Shown one piece after another: positions 8,417 to 16,730 of a stretch of 64,000 bases of DNA. Each line of letters starts with the position of its first letter. Within the stretch, counting starts at the first letter, position 1. The stretch spans positions 248,001 to 312,000 of the forward strand of contig NZ_NEVL01000003.1 of assembly GCF_002261335.1 (NCBI RefSeq), written 5' to 3'. This DNA is from Bordetella genomosp. 1. Lineage in GTDB: Bacteria > Pseudomonadota > Gammaproteobacteria > Burkholderiales > Burkholderiaceae_B. The translations under genes and the position numbers were made by a program. The notes beneath the pieces are model-generated. The model saw only the letters and a list, made by a program, of their open reading frames with translations, was not told the DNA's origin and ran no database searches.

Positions 8417-9253
8417 ATGAGCACGATCACCACGAAAGACGGCGTCGAAATCTTCTTCAAGGACTGGGGTCCCAAGTCGGCCCAGCCCATTGTGTTCCAC
8501 CATGGCTGGCCCCTGTCGAGCGACGACTGGGATGCCCAGATGCTGTTCTTCCTGGCCCAGGGTTTCCGTGTGATCGCCCATGACCGCCGCGGCCACGGCC
8601 GCTCGGCCCAGGTCAGCGAAGGCCACGACATGGACCACTACGCCGCCGACGCGGCCGCCGTGGCCGAGCACCTGGACCTGCGCAACGCCGTGCACATCGG
8701 TCACTCGACCGGCGGCGGCGAGGTGGCGCGCTACGTGGCCAAGTACGGCCAGCCGCAGGGCCGCGTGGCCAAGGCCGTGCTGGTGAGTGCCGTGCCGCCG
8801 CTGATGCTCAAGACCGCGGGCAATCCCAAGGGCACCCCCATCGAGGTGTTCGACGGCTTCCGCGCCGCGCTGGCCGCGAACCGTGCCCAGTTCTTCCACG
8901 ACGTGGCCTCGGGTCCGTTCTACGGCTTCAACCGTCCGGGCGCCAAGGTGCAGGAGCCGGTTGCGCGCAACTGGTGGCGCCAGGGCATGAACGGCAGCGC
9001 CAAGGCCCACTACGAAGGCATCAAGGCCTTCTCCGAGACCGACCAGACCGAAGACCTCAAGGCCATCACCGTGCCCACGCTGGTGCTGCACGGCGACGAC
9101 GACCAGGTGGTGCCCATCGACGCCTCGTCGCGCCTGTCGGCCGAGCTGCTGAAGAACGGCACGCTCAAGGTCTACGCCGGCTATCCGCACGGCATGCTGA
9201 CGACCCACGCCGAGGTCATCAACGCCGACCTGCTGGCCTTCATCAAGGGTTGA
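8417..9253 (+). CDS. Alpha/beta hydrolase of the non-haem chloroperoxidase/arylesterase group
   Basis: A 278-residue alpha/beta hydrolase that starts directly at the family N-terminus ([18 protein letters not shown]). Visible motifs are the oxyanion-region HHGWPLSS, the arginine-rich HDRRGHGRS, the nucleophile Ser97 in GHSTGGGE, the acid Asp in HGDDDQVVP, and the terminal His in YPHGM. Relatives hydrolyse esters or act as cofactor-free perhydrolases/haloperoxidases in vitro; the physiological substrate is usually unknown. An alternative in-frame start 48 bases upstream is less likely because the family N-terminus and a GGAG-containing leader fit ATG 8417. A strong terminator follows. Confidence 0.9.
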   Translation: MSTITTKDGVEIFFKDWGPKSAQPIVFHHGWPLSSDDWDAQMLFFLAQGFRVIAHDRRGHGRSAQVSEGHDMDHYAADAAAVAEHLDLRNAVHIGHSTGGGEVARYVAKYGQPQGRVAKAVLVSAVPPLMLKTAGNPKGTPIEVFDGFRAALAANRAQFFHDVASGPFYGFNRPGAKVQEPVARNWWRQGMNGSAKAHYEGIKAFSETDQTEDLKAITVPTLVLHGDDDQVVPIDASSRLSAELLKNGTLKVYAGYPHGMLTTHAEVINADLLAFIKG

Positions 9254-9316
9254 GGGCAGGGCGCGGCGGGCCGGGCCGAACCCCCGGCCTGCCCGCCGCG
9301 TCCACCTGCCCTCCAC

Positions 9317-9354
9317 GGGCCCCGCGGCAGCCGCCGCGGGGCCCGCGCGTTTTT
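9317..9354 (+). terminator. Strong rho-independent terminator after the hydrolase gene
   Basis: A perfect 12-base stem (GGGCCCCGCGGC / GCCGCGGGGCCC, 9317-9344) with a four-base loop, followed after six bases by TTTTT at 9350-9354. It lies 64 bases after the hydrolase stop codon. Confidence 0.8.
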
Positions 9355-9447
9355 GGGGTGCAGCGCGGGCGCAGCGCGCGGACGCGGCCGGGTTATGCTC
9401 TGACCAGAGATGCCGCGCGCATCGTTCATCGCAATGGAGTGTGGCCC

Positions 9448-9852
9448 ATGTCCCAGGAATTCGTGCTGGTCAAAACGCTGTTTCCCCCCAAGTCGCTCGC
9501 CAGCATGCAGGAAGACCTGGATGCCACGGTCGACGACTACGCCGATCTGGCCGAGTCGCTGTTTCCCACGCTGGCGTGGGACGAGGCCGTCGAGGACGAC
9601 GATGACGAGACCCTGGCCGAGACCGGCCAGGTCGAGCTGCCCGGGCTGGTGATCGACGTGCGCGCCGACGAGGGCGCGCTGGTGCTGGCCGTGCAGGGGG
9701 AGGGCGAGGCCCTGCAGTCGCTGGCGCGCGGCGTGGCCCACGTCGCCGCGTCGCAGCGCTACGCCATGATCGATGTCGAACGCTCCGCGCTGGTGCCCGC
9801 CGACACGCCCGACATCACCTACACGGCCTGGCGCCGCCAGGCCGGCGGCTGA
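9448..9852 (+). CDS. Hypothetical acidic protein
   Basis: A 134-residue protein not assigned to a family. It is acidic, with an Asp/Glu cluster near residues 47-56 (EAVEDDDDETLAET), and has no signal peptide, membrane segment or cysteine. The C-terminal half (about 65-125) looks like a small alpha/beta fold and contains GVAHVAASQRYAMIDVE. The ATG has a purine-rich leader (GGAGTG). It lies alone between a terminator and the end of the convergent putative type III effector gene. Whether it belongs to the effector region or is housekeeping cannot be told. Confidence 0.6.
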   Translation: MSQEFVLVKTLFPPKSLASMQEDLDATVDDYADLAESLFPTLAWDEAVEDDDDETLAETGQVELPGLVIDVRADEGALVLAVQGEGEALQSLARGVAHVAASQRYAMIDVERSALVPADTPDITYTAWRRQAGG

Positions 9853-9895
9853 GCCTCCGGGGCCGCGCCGTCGCGGCGCGGCGAGCCGGGCGGGG

Positions 9896-11371
9896 TCAGG
9901 GGTTCTGCGCCCAGGTGCGCGCCAGGCTGATGTGCACCTCGGCGCCGCGGCGCTCGATGCCCAGGTCGCCCGCGCCGGCGTTGAGCGCGTTCGCCGCCTG
10001 CTCGGTCGCATCGATGGCCTGCTGCACCTGGGCGGCGAAGGCCGCGTCGCCGGCTTGCTCGGCCTGCGACTTCAGTTGCGACAGCAGGCCGGTGAGCGCG
10101 GGCAGGCCGGCGCGCTTGGCCAGCGTCTCCGCGGTCTTGGCATCGATGGCGCTGAAGCGCGGCGACATGGCCTCGGCCGCCTTGTGCAGGTCCACGAACG
10201 GCGTGTAGACCGTGTTCTTCAGGTGGCCCTTGTACACGTGCTCCTGGCGCACCACGTCGTTGCCGTGCCCGCCCGAGGTGAACTTCGACTTGATCAGGTC
10301 GATGCCATGGCCCACGTTGCGGGACAGCGCGCCGAAGAAGCGGCCGATCGCCGTGCCTGCGTTTTCGTGGCTTTCCTTGCCGCAGAAGAACGGCGGGCAG
10401 CCCACGTGCTCGAATTTCACCAGCAGTTCGCCGCGCGCGCCCGGCCGGCCGCTGCTCATGTCGTGCAGCTTGTCGAACAGCATGGTGCCGCCCTTGCCGG
10501 GCAGCTTGTTCAGGTAGTCTTCGGTGCCACGCTGCTCGGGCTTGCTGGTCGGAATGAAGCCGAACACCGAGTGTTTCGCATCGGCGGCGCTGCGCTCGTT
10601 GAAGTGGGTCGACATGCGCGCGTCGGAGGTGGGCGCGGCCTTCAGGAAGTCATAGATCCGGTTGCCCTCGTCGGGCATCACGATCGACCCGCTGGTCACC
10701 ATGTTGCTGGTCGCCTGCGGATCGGTTGCGTTCACGTCCTGCAGCGCGGCCTGCGCCATCATGTACCAGCCCAGCGCGCGCGTGGTCTCCACGCCGCTGT
10801 GCACGGCGTGGGTCTGGCCATCGCCGCCGGTGACCTGCAGCACGCCCTGCTGCGACGCACCGTTGGCCAGCGCGTCGGCGAGGCGTTCGCCCATGGCGAC
10901 CAGGCCGCGCAGGGTGTCCGGCTGGTTGGCCAGCGGCGAGCCGGTGAACACCGCATGCTCGACCAGCTTGTCGAACACGGTCGCGGGTCCGTTGCCCTGC
11001 TGGTCCAGGATGCTGTTTTCCATGGGCTGGCGCAACGCGGCCAGCATGGCGCCCTGCTGGGCCTCCAGCCCGCGCTCCGAGCGCGTCTCGCGCGCCTGGC
11101 TCGAGAAGATGCCCTCGATGGTGCGGCCGATCGCCTTGAAGGGGGCGGCCAGCGCGCTGAAGAAGTCGCGCGCCGCGCTTCCCTGGTTGAGCAGCTGTTC
11201 GCGCTGCTGGCCGTCGCCGACGTCGATCATCACGCCGTCCAGGGCCTCGCCCTGGCCGCGCACCGCGTTGATCGTGCCATGGCCGGGCGCGTTGTGGTCG
11301 TCGAGCAGGGGCTGGCGCTCGCCCAGGTCCTGGCTTTGCAGCGCGCCCGGGTTGAATCCGTGGATGCTCAT
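9896..11371 (-). CDS. Putative type III secretion effector, unknown activity
   Basis: A 491-residue protein with no Sec signal. It starts 14 bases after the stop of a CesT-type secretion chaperone and shares its Hrp-box-like promoter, which is the main reason to call it an effector. Residues 1-60 are polar and Gly/Asn/Gln-rich, as secretion signals usually are. A more hydrophobic segment at about 68-90 (FFSALAAPFKAIGRTIEGIF) could be the chaperone-binding or membrane-targeting region. The middle (about 230-400) looks globular, with a conspicuous CPPFFCGKESHENAG stretch; the C-terminus is helical and Ala/Gln-rich. No known catalytic motif (CX5R, YopJ triad, ADP-ribosyltransferase, E3 ligase) was recognised. 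The frame runs open far upstream, but the ATG at 11371 follows a proper spacer. Confidence 0.6.
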   Translation of the reverse strand: MSIHGFNPGALQSQDLGERQPLLDDHNAPGHGTINAVRGQGEALDGVMIDVGDGQQREQLLNQGSAARDFFSALAAPFKAIGRTIEGIFSSQARETRSERGLEAQQGAMLAALRQPMENSILDQQGNGPATVFDKLVEHAVFTGSPLANQPDTLRGLVAMGERLADALANGASQQGVLQVTGGDGQTHAVHSGVETTRALGWYMMAQAALQDVNATDPQATSNMVTSGSIVMPDEGNRIYDFLKAAPTSDARMSTHFNERSAADAKHSVFGFIPTSKPEQRGTEDYLNKLPGKGGTMLFDKLHDMSSGRPGARGELLVKFEHVGCPPFFCGKESHENAGTAIGRFFGALSRNVGHGIDLIKSKFTSGGHGNDVVRQEHVYKGHLKNTVYTPFVDLHKAAEAMSPRFSAIDAKTAETLAKRAGLPALTGLLSQLKSQAEQAGDAAFAAQVQQAIDATEQAANALNAGAGDLGIERRGAEVHISLARTWAQNP

Positions 11372-11385
11372 GGCGGTCTCCGGGG

Positions 11386-11859
11386 TCAGGCGCGCTGGCC
11401 GAAGGCGGCCAGGTGGCTGGCGGGCGCCTGGGCGGTTTGCGACAACACGGTTTCGCCCGCAACCACCGCGCGCCAGAAGTTGGCCGTGTCGAGGAAGACG
11501 GCAAGCATCTCCGCCAGGTGGGCCGGCTCGGTGCCCTCCACGGGCAGCCGGGCGCCCAGCACCACGGTGCCGGTGTCGCGCTGTACGCCCAGGGTGGCGC
11601 CGCCGGTACCGGTCCAGAGGTGGTTGGCCTCCAGCAGGAGTCGCTGCACCTCGCCACGGCGGGCATCGTCGGGCGCGCCCAGCGCGGCGTAGAAGGCGAC
11701 GTCGCCCTCGATCGGCTCGTTCACGTCGAGCGGCCGGTACTGGAAGGCGATCACCAGGTCGTCGAGACGGAGTTCCTCGACGTCGGCGAGCCGCTGCGGC
11801 TCGGGCAGGCCCAGATGGCTGGCCAGCCCGGTGAGGAGTTCGGTATAGCGTGCGGTCAT
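11386..11859 (-). CDS. CesT-family type III secretion chaperone
   Basis: A 157-residue small acidic protein with the CesT/SycE-type pattern: an N-terminal helix (YTELLTGLASHLGLP), beta strands (LRLDDLVIAFQYRP), and the signature LLEANHLWTGTGGATLGVQ at about residues 85-105. These chaperones are cytoplasmic dimers that hold an effector's N-terminal segment in secretable form and guide it to the injectisome. The start has GGAGA five bases upstream. It is the first gene of a two-gene unit with the putative effector. No other secretion-apparatus gene lies in the window, so the apparatus must be encoded elsewhere. Confidence 0.82.
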   Translation of the reverse strand: MTARYTELLTGLASHLGLPEPQRLADVEELRLDDLVIAFQYRPLDVNEPIEGDVAFYAALGAPDDARRGEVQRLLLEANHLWTGTGGATLGVQRDTGTVVLGARLPVEGTEPAHLAEMLAVFLDTANFWRAVVAGETVLSQTAQAPASHLAAFGQRA

Positions 11860-11905
11860 GGTGTCTCCGGTGTGAGTGCGGGGCTGGCGCCCCGGCGATA
11901 CCTCG

Positions 11906-11933
11906 TAAGTGACGCCGGCGCCGGGAAGGTTCC
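11906..11933 (-). promoter_or_regulatory. Hrp-box-like ECF-sigma promoter of the chaperone/effector unit
   Basis: Read on the minus strand, GGAACC (complement 11928-11933), exactly 15 bases, then TCACTTA (complement 11906-11912). The known Hrp box, used by HrpL and by the Bordetella type III ECF sigma factor BtrS/BrpL, is GGAACC-N15/16-CCACNNA. The match is perfect in the first half and differs at one base in the second. It lies 46 bases before the chaperone start codon, the expected distance. Confidence 0.7.
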
Positions 11934-12021
11934 ACGGCCGCCGGGCGGGCCGGCGGGAGTTGACCGGCGCGCCCGAGTTCACTAAAACAGCGTGCTTGCC
12001 CCCCCTCATCGGAGAGCGCGC

Positions 12022-12834
12022 ATGTCCACGCACGACGAGCTCTACACCCCCCGCACCAGCCCCGACAATCCCGGCCAGGCCACCCGCTTTCGCGTCAACC
12101 TCACGCGCGACCAGGAGGCCTGGGACGAGGACATCGACCTGAGCGCCATGCTCAAGTCGGTGCTCGACGAGGCCGGCATCGAGACCGTGCGCGGCGACGC
12201 CTGGCTGCGCACCAGCCACGGCTTCTGGCTGCTGCCGCAGATCGCCAGCCTGGAGATCGCCGAGGAGGGCACGGCGCGCACCTCCACCACCATCCAGATT
12301 GCCCACGAGACGCTGGTGCCGCAGGGCTGTTTCGAGTATCAGCACGCCACCAGCCGGGAGGACGTGGCCACCTCGCTCATGCAGGGCCTGTCGCAATGGG
12401 CCCGCACCGACGCGGTCGTGTTGCACGACAGCGCGCGCGAGGCGCTGGAGGATTGCGGCGCCATCACCATCGCCTATCCGGCGGCCGACGCGGACGACAG
12501 CGGCCGGCGCCGCGTCGTGTTCGGCCCGACCTCGCACTATGTCGAGCATCCCGATGCGGAGGTCGATGATGCGCACCCGTTTTGTCCGTGCTGCCTGTTC
12601 ACCAACAGCATCGATGCCTTCAACACGCTGCTCAAGGCGGGCGAGTTCGCGGCCATCCGGCTCTATGCGGCGCGCGACAGCGACGGCGGCGTGAGCGCCG
12701 ACTGCCGCGTCAATGGCGTGGATTTCGAGCCCGGCGCCGAGGCGCTGCGCGCCTACGTGCAGACCTGGCCGGCGCGCGGCCTGGAGTTCCGCAAGCAGCT
12801 GGTGGTGGCGCAGCGCATCGACGGCGCGGCCTGA
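12022..12834 (+). CDS. DUF6348-like hypothetical protein
   Basis: A 270-residue cytoplasmic-looking protein without signal peptide or membrane segment, resembling DUF6348-type proteins. Features are an acidic N-terminus, the stretch STTIQIAHETLVPQGCFEYQH (from about residue 92) and the cysteine cluster HPFCPCCLFTN near residues 190-200. Function is unknown. The start is supported by GGAGA 10-14 bases upstream. It diverges from the type III chaperone/effector unit across a 160-base spacer, so shared regulation is possible. The adjacent cysteines could bind a metal, but the pattern is too short to be diagnostic. Confidence 0.6.
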   Translation: MSTHDELYTPRTSPDNPGQATRFRVNLTRDQEAWDEDIDLSAMLKSVLDEAGIETVRGDAWLRTSHGFWLLPQIASLEIAEEGTARTSTTIQIAHETLVPQGCFEYQHATSREDVATSLMQGLSQWARTDAVVLHDSAREALEDCGAITIAYPAADADDSGRRRVVFGPTSHYVEHPDAEVDDAHPFCPCCLFTNSIDAFNTLLKAGEFAAIRLYAARDSDGGVSADCRVNGVDFEPGAEALRAYVQTWPARGLEFRKQLVVAQRIDGAA

Positions 12835-12986
12835 CGCGGCCCGCGCCGCGCCCCGGCGCACGGCGGCGGAGAAGGGCGGCCCCATCGATACTGAGTCACG
12901 CCAGGCCACGCCACGCCCGGATGGGTCCCTCTGAGCGCCGCGCCGCCGCAGGCCCGGGGAATTCGCCTCCGCATCCCGATCAGCCA

Positions 12987-13004
12987 CCGCATATCATCAT
13001 GCGG
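12987..13004. promoter_or_regulatory. Palindromic element upstream of the organosulfur operon
   Basis: CCGCAT, six bases (ATCATC), ATGCGG: a perfect inverted repeat ending 67 bases before the first gene of the ssu/met operon. A near-copy (14 of 17 bases, all differences transitions) lies at 37701-37717, about 72 bases before the first gene of the second organosulfur operon. A binding site for a common sulfur-starvation regulator is the likely explanation. Confidence 0.5.
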
Positions 13005-13071
13005 AACGAGTATTTTTCGGCCCCGCGCCCGCCTGACAGAATCGCTCCATTCACCCCTCAAGGAACGATTC

Positions 13072-13917
13072 ATGCAGGTGCGACGCAGTTTTCTGAAGCT
13101 GGCCGTGCGCCAGGTGGCGGCCGGCGCCGCGCTGCTCTCGGTGGCCGCGTTCGCGGCGCCCGAGGCGCAGGCCGTGCAGACCCAGGACGGCAAGACCACG
13201 ATCACGGTCGGCATTTCGGTCGGGTCGGCCGAGAAGATCTTCGACGTGGTCAAGCGGGTCGCGGCCAAGGACGGGCTGGAGATCAAGCTGGTCAAGTTCA
13301 ACGACTACCAGCTGCCCAATGCCGCGCTCAATGCCGGCGATCTCGACGCCAACGCCTTCCAGCACAAGCCCTTTCTCGACAACCAGATCAAGGCACGCGG
13401 CTTCGACATCGTGCCGGTCGGCCTGACCGTGACGGCGCCGCTGGGCTTCTATTCGCGCAAGGTCAAGTCGCTCGATGCCCTGCCCGAAGGGGCGACGGTG
13501 GGCATCCAGAACGATCCCTCCAACGGCAACCGCGCGCTGCTGCTGTTGCAGGCCAACAAGCTGATCACGCTCAAGCCGGAGGCCGTGCAGAAAAACACCG
13601 CCACGCCGCTGGACGTGGTGGAGAATCCGCGCAAGCTCAAGCTGGTGGCGCTCGACGCCGCGCAGTTGCCGCGCTCGCTCGATGACCTGACGGCCGCCTC
13701 GATCAACAACGATTACGCCGAGCAGGCCGGCCTGGTGCCGGCGCGCGACGCGATTGCGCGCGAGGCTGCCAACGGCCCCTACGCCAACCTGATCGCCGTG
13801 CGGCGCCAGGACCAGGACAAGCCGTGGGCAAAGCAACTGGTGCGCGCCTACCAGTCGCCCGAGGTGCGCAGCTACATCGAAAGCGAGTTCAAGGGCTCGC
13901 TGGTGCCCGCGTTCTGA
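13072..13917 (+). CDS. MetQ/NlpA-family substrate-binding protein with Tat-like signal
   Basis: A 281-residue periplasmic binding protein of the MetQ family, which binds methionine or related sulfur compounds for a MetNI-type importer. The signal begins MQVRRSFLKLAV, matching the twin-arginine consensus (RRxFLK), with a hydrophobic run and an AQA cleavage site near residue 34; there is no lipobox cysteine, unlike classical MetQ lipoproteins. The body has family hallmarks: [23 protein letters not shown] and [11 protein letters not shown]. It opens the organosulfur operon and is paralogous to the MetQ gene at 20335. Two binding proteins for one MetNI transporter would broaden substrate range (inference). 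Confidence 0.9.
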   Translation: MQVRRSFLKLAVRQVAAGAALLSVAAFAAPEAQAVQTQDGKTTITVGISVGSAEKIFDVVKRVAAKDGLEIKLVKFNDYQLPNAALNAGDLDANAFQHKPFLDNQIKARGFDIVPVGLTVTAPLGFYSRKVKSLDALPEGATVGIQNDPSNGNRALLLLQANKLITLKPEAVQKNTATPLDVVENPRKLKLVALDAAQLPRSLDDLTAASINNDYAEQAGLVPARDAIAREAANGPYANLIAVRRQDQDKPWAKQLVRAYQSPEVRSYIESEFKGSLVPAF

Positions 13918-13933
13918 TCCGGGCCGAACCACC

Positions 13934-14515
13934 ATGACGATTCTGACTTTGGCGGGCAGCCCGTCGCAACGCTCCCGCTCATCGGCGCTGCTGCGCCATG
14001 CCGCCCGCCGGCTCGAAAGCCTGGGCCTGAAGACCTCTGAAATCGGCCTGCACGACATCCCGGCCGAGGATCTGATCGAAGGCCGCTACACCGGCGCCGC
14101 GGCGTCGGCCCTGCGCACGCGGGTCCATGCCGCCAGCGCCGTGCTGATCGCCACGCCGGTCTACAAGGCCTCGTTCGCCGGCGGCCTGAAGGCGGTGCTC
14201 GACCTGCTCGACGAGAAGGCGCTGATCGGCAAGGTCGTGCTGCCGCTCGCCACCGGCGGCAGCCCGGCGCACCTGCTGGCGCTCGAATACAGCCTGAAGC
14301 CGGTGCTGTCGGCGCTGGGCGCGCGCCACATCCTGGCCGGCGTGTACGCCACCGACAAGGAAGTGAGCTTCGATGACAAGGGCCAGGCCCGGATCGAGGA
14401 TGCCGTGCGTGCGCGCCTCGAAGACGCCGTGGAACGGCTGGCCGAGCACGTCGGCCGGCCGACGCCCGCGGTGGACCTCGGCCAGCTTGCCCTGCAGGCG
14501 CGCTTCAGCGTCTGA
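13934..14515 (+). CDS. ssuE: NAD(P)H-dependent FMN reductase SsuE
   Basis: A 193-residue flavodoxin-fold reductase that supplies FMNH2 to the SsuD monooxygenase in sulfonate desulfurisation. Visible motifs are the FMN phosphate-binding start LAGSPSQRSRS at residues 6-16, ATPVYKASFAGGLKAVLD (about 73-90), and PLATGGSPAHLLALEYSLKPVLSALGA, typical of SsuE/MsuE. Length is normal. It starts 16 bases after the first binding-protein gene and 36 bases before ssuA, within one operon. The adjacent ssuD makes the assignment firm. Confidence 0.93.
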   Translation: MTILTLAGSPSQRSRSSALLRHAARRLESLGLKTSEIGLHDIPAEDLIEGRYTGAAASALRTRVHAASAVLIATPVYKASFAGGLKAVLDLLDEKALIGKVVLPLATGGSPAHLLALEYSLKPVLSALGARHILAGVYATDKEVSFDDKGQARIEDAVRARLEDAVERLAEHVGRPTPAVDLGQLALQARFSV

Positions 14516-14551
14516 CCCCCGCGGGCCGCCCGCGCATTCCGGAGGATGTGT

Positions 14552-15538
14552 ATGAAAAGCAGTGTCGCTGTTTCCGCCTCGCGTCTTGGACTGCCGGGCT
14601 GGCTCAAGCAATGCGCCCTGGTGTTCTGCCTGGGCCTGACCGGCGCGGGCGTGGCCCAGGCGCAGGACAAGCCGCGCGAGTTGCGCATCGGCTTCCAGAA
14701 ATACGGCACCCTGACCATCGTCAAGGCGCTGGGCACGCTCGACAAGCGCCTGGGCGAGCAGGGCATCCGGATCACCTGGACCGAGTTCCCGGCCGGTCCG
14801 CAGCTGCTCGAAGGCCTGAACGTCGGTGCGATCGACTTCGGCACGGTGGGCGAGGCGCCGCCGATCTTCGCGCAGGCGGCGGGCGCCGCGCTCGTCTACG
14901 TCGCCAACGAGCCGCCGTCACCCACCAGCGAGGCGCTGCTGGTGCCCCGCGATTCCCCGATCAAGACCGTGGCCGAGCTCAAGGGCAAGCGCGTCGCCCT
15001 CAACAAGGGATCGAACGTGCATTACCTGCTGGTCAAGCTGCTGGAGCAGGCCGGCGTGGCCTACCGCGACGTGGACGTGGCCTACCTCACGCCCTCGGAT
15101 GCGCGCGCCGCCTTCGAGCGCGGCTCGGTCGACGCCTGGGTGATCTGGGATCCGTTCCAGGCCGCGGCCGAGAAACAGCTCGGCGCGCGCGTGCTGGCCG
15201 ACGGCACCGGGGTCGTCAAGAACTACCAATTCTTCCTGGCGGCCAGGCCGTTCCAGGACAAGCATGCCGACGTGATCGACATCGTCATCGACGAGATCCG
15301 CAAGGGCGACGCCTGGGCGCGCGAGCACCAGGCCGAAACGGTGGCGCTGCTCGAGCCCGTGCTGGGCCTGCCGCGCCCGGTGGTGGAACTCGCCGCGAGC
15401 CGCCTGGCCTACGGCATCACGCCCATCACGCGTGAGGTGCTGGCCGAGCAGCAGCAGGTGGCCGACGCCTTCCATGCCCTCAAACTCATCCCCAAGCCGG
15501 TGCAGGTGCAGGACGCCGCGCCGGCCGCCCTGAAATAG
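14552..15538 (+). CDS. ssuA: Aliphatic sulfonate ABC transporter, substrate-binding protein SsuA
   Basis: A 328-residue periplasmic binding protein for alkanesulfonates. A Sec signal with hydrophobic core LVFCLGLTGAGVAQAQ ends near residue 34. The mature part has SsuA/TauA-type motifs: LRIGFQKYGTLTIVKA, FPAGPQLLEGLNVGAIDFGTVGEAPPIFAQAAG and RVALNKGSNVHYLLV. GGAGGA at 14541-14546 favours ATG 14552 over the in-frame ATG 14546 that overlaps it. It delivers substrate to SsuC (16731) and SsuB (21191) of the same operon. Confidence 0.93.
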   Translation: MKSSVAVSASRLGLPGWLKQCALVFCLGLTGAGVAQAQDKPRELRIGFQKYGTLTIVKALGTLDKRLGEQGIRITWTEFPAGPQLLEGLNVGAIDFGTVGEAPPIFAQAAGAALVYVANEPPSPTSEALLVPRDSPIKTVAELKGKRVALNKGSNVHYLLVKLLEQAGVAYRDVDVAYLTPSDARAAFERGSVDAWVIWDPFQAAAEKQLGARVLADGTGVVKNYQFFLAARPFQDKHADVIDIVIDEIRKGDAWAREHQAETVALLEPVLGLPRPVVELAASRLAYGITPITREVLAEQQQVADAFHALKLIPKPVQVQDAAPAALK

Positions 15539-15547
15539 GCCTGCCTC

Positions 15548-16720
15548 ATGGACGTGTTCTGGTTCATTCCCACCCACGGCGACTCGCGCTATCTCGGCAC
15601 CCGCCAGGGCGCGCGCGAGGCCAGCTTCGACTACTTCCGCCAGGTGGCGGTGGCGGCCGACACGCTGGGCTACGACGGCGTGCTGCTGCCGACCGGCCGC
15701 TCCTGCGAAGACGCCTGGGTGGTGGCTTCCAGCCTCATCAGCGCCACGCGCCAGCTCAAGTTCCTGGTGGCGATCCGCCCCGGCGTGAGTTCGCCCCAGT
15801 TCGCCGCGCGCATGGCCGCCACCTTCGACCGGCTGTCCGAAGGGCGCCTGCTGGTGAACGTGGTCACGGGCGGTGATGCCGCGGAGCTCGAAGGCGACGG
15901 CATCTTCGCCAGCCACGACGAGCGCTACGCCATCACCGCCGACTACCTCGACATCTGGCGCGGCATCCTGTCGGCCAGCCACGACGGGGTGGGCTATACC
16001 CATCAGGGCGAACAGCTCACCGCGCGCGACGGCAAGGTGCTGTATCCGCCGGTGCAGAAGCCGTATCCCCCGCTGTACTTCGGCGGCTCCTCCGAGGCGG
16101 CGCACGAATTGGCCGCCGAGCAGCTCGACGTCTACCTGACCTGGGGCGAGCCGCCCGCGGCCGTGGCGGCCAAGATCGCCGACATCCGCAGGCGCGCCGA
16201 GAAGCACGGCCGCACGCTGCGCTTCGGCATCCGGCTGCACGTGATCGTGCGCGAGACGGAGGCCGAGGCCTGGGCGGCGGCCGACCGCCTCATCAGCCAC
16301 CTCGACGACGCCACGGTGCAGGCCGCCCAGAGCGCCTTCGGCCGCATGGACTCCGAGGGGCAGCGGCGCATGGCCGCGCTGCATGGCGGCAGGCTCGACG
16401 ACGGCCAGGGCGGACGCTCGCACCTGGAGGTGTCGCCCAATCTGTGGGCGGGTGTCGGGCTGGTGCGCGGCGGCGCCGGCACGGCGCTGGTGGGCGATCC
16501 GCAGACCGTGGCGGCCCGCATCCAGGAATATGCCGACCTCGGCATCGAGACCTTCATCTTCTCGGGCTATCCGCATCTGGAGGAGTCGTACCGCTTCGCC
16601 GAACTGGTGTTTCCGCTGCTGCCCGGCAAGGCGCGCCAGCGCGAGGCGTCCGGCGCGCTCACCGGGCCGTTCGGCGAGGTGATGGGCACCGAGCTCGTGC
16701 CGCGCCGCGCGGCCGGTTGA
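15548..16720 (+). CDS. ssuD: FMNH2-dependent alkanesulfonate monooxygenase SsuD
   Basis: A 390-residue TIM-barrel flavin monooxygenase of the luciferase-like superfamily. It cleaves the C-S bond of C1/C2-and-longer alkanesulfonates, giving an aldehyde and sulfite. Family landmarks: [17 protein letters not shown] at the N-terminus, [44 protein letters not shown] and [20 protein letters not shown]. Length matches the E. coli enzyme (about 380). It lies between ssuA and ssuC with 9-10-base gaps, so it is co-expressed with its reductase and transporter. A second SsuD-like paralogue lies at 46989. Confidence 0.94.
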   Translation: MDVFWFIPTHGDSRYLGTRQGAREASFDYFRQVAVAADTLGYDGVLLPTGRSCEDAWVVASSLISATRQLKFLVAIRPGVSSPQFAARMAATFDRLSEGRLLVNVVTGGDAAELEGDGIFASHDERYAITADYLDIWRGILSASHDGVGYTHQGEQLTARDGKVLYPPVQKPYPPLYFGGSSEAAHELAAEQLDVYLTWGEPPAAVAAKIADIRRRAEKHGRTLRFGIRLHVIVRETEAEAWAAADRLISHLDDATVQAAQSAFGRMDSEGQRRMAALHGGRLDDGQGGRSHLEVSPNLWAGVGLVRGGAGTALVGDPQTVAARIQEYADLGIETFIFSGYPHLEESYRFAELVFPLLPGKARQREASGALTGPFGEVMGTELVPRRAAG

Positions 16721-16730
16721 GGACGCAACC

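Noticed and set aside
11372-11935. N-terminal extension of the putative effector to 679 residues
   Set aside because: The extension overlaps the CesT chaperone gene completely in another frame; the chaperone motifs are convincing and the ATG at 11371 follows the operon spacing.
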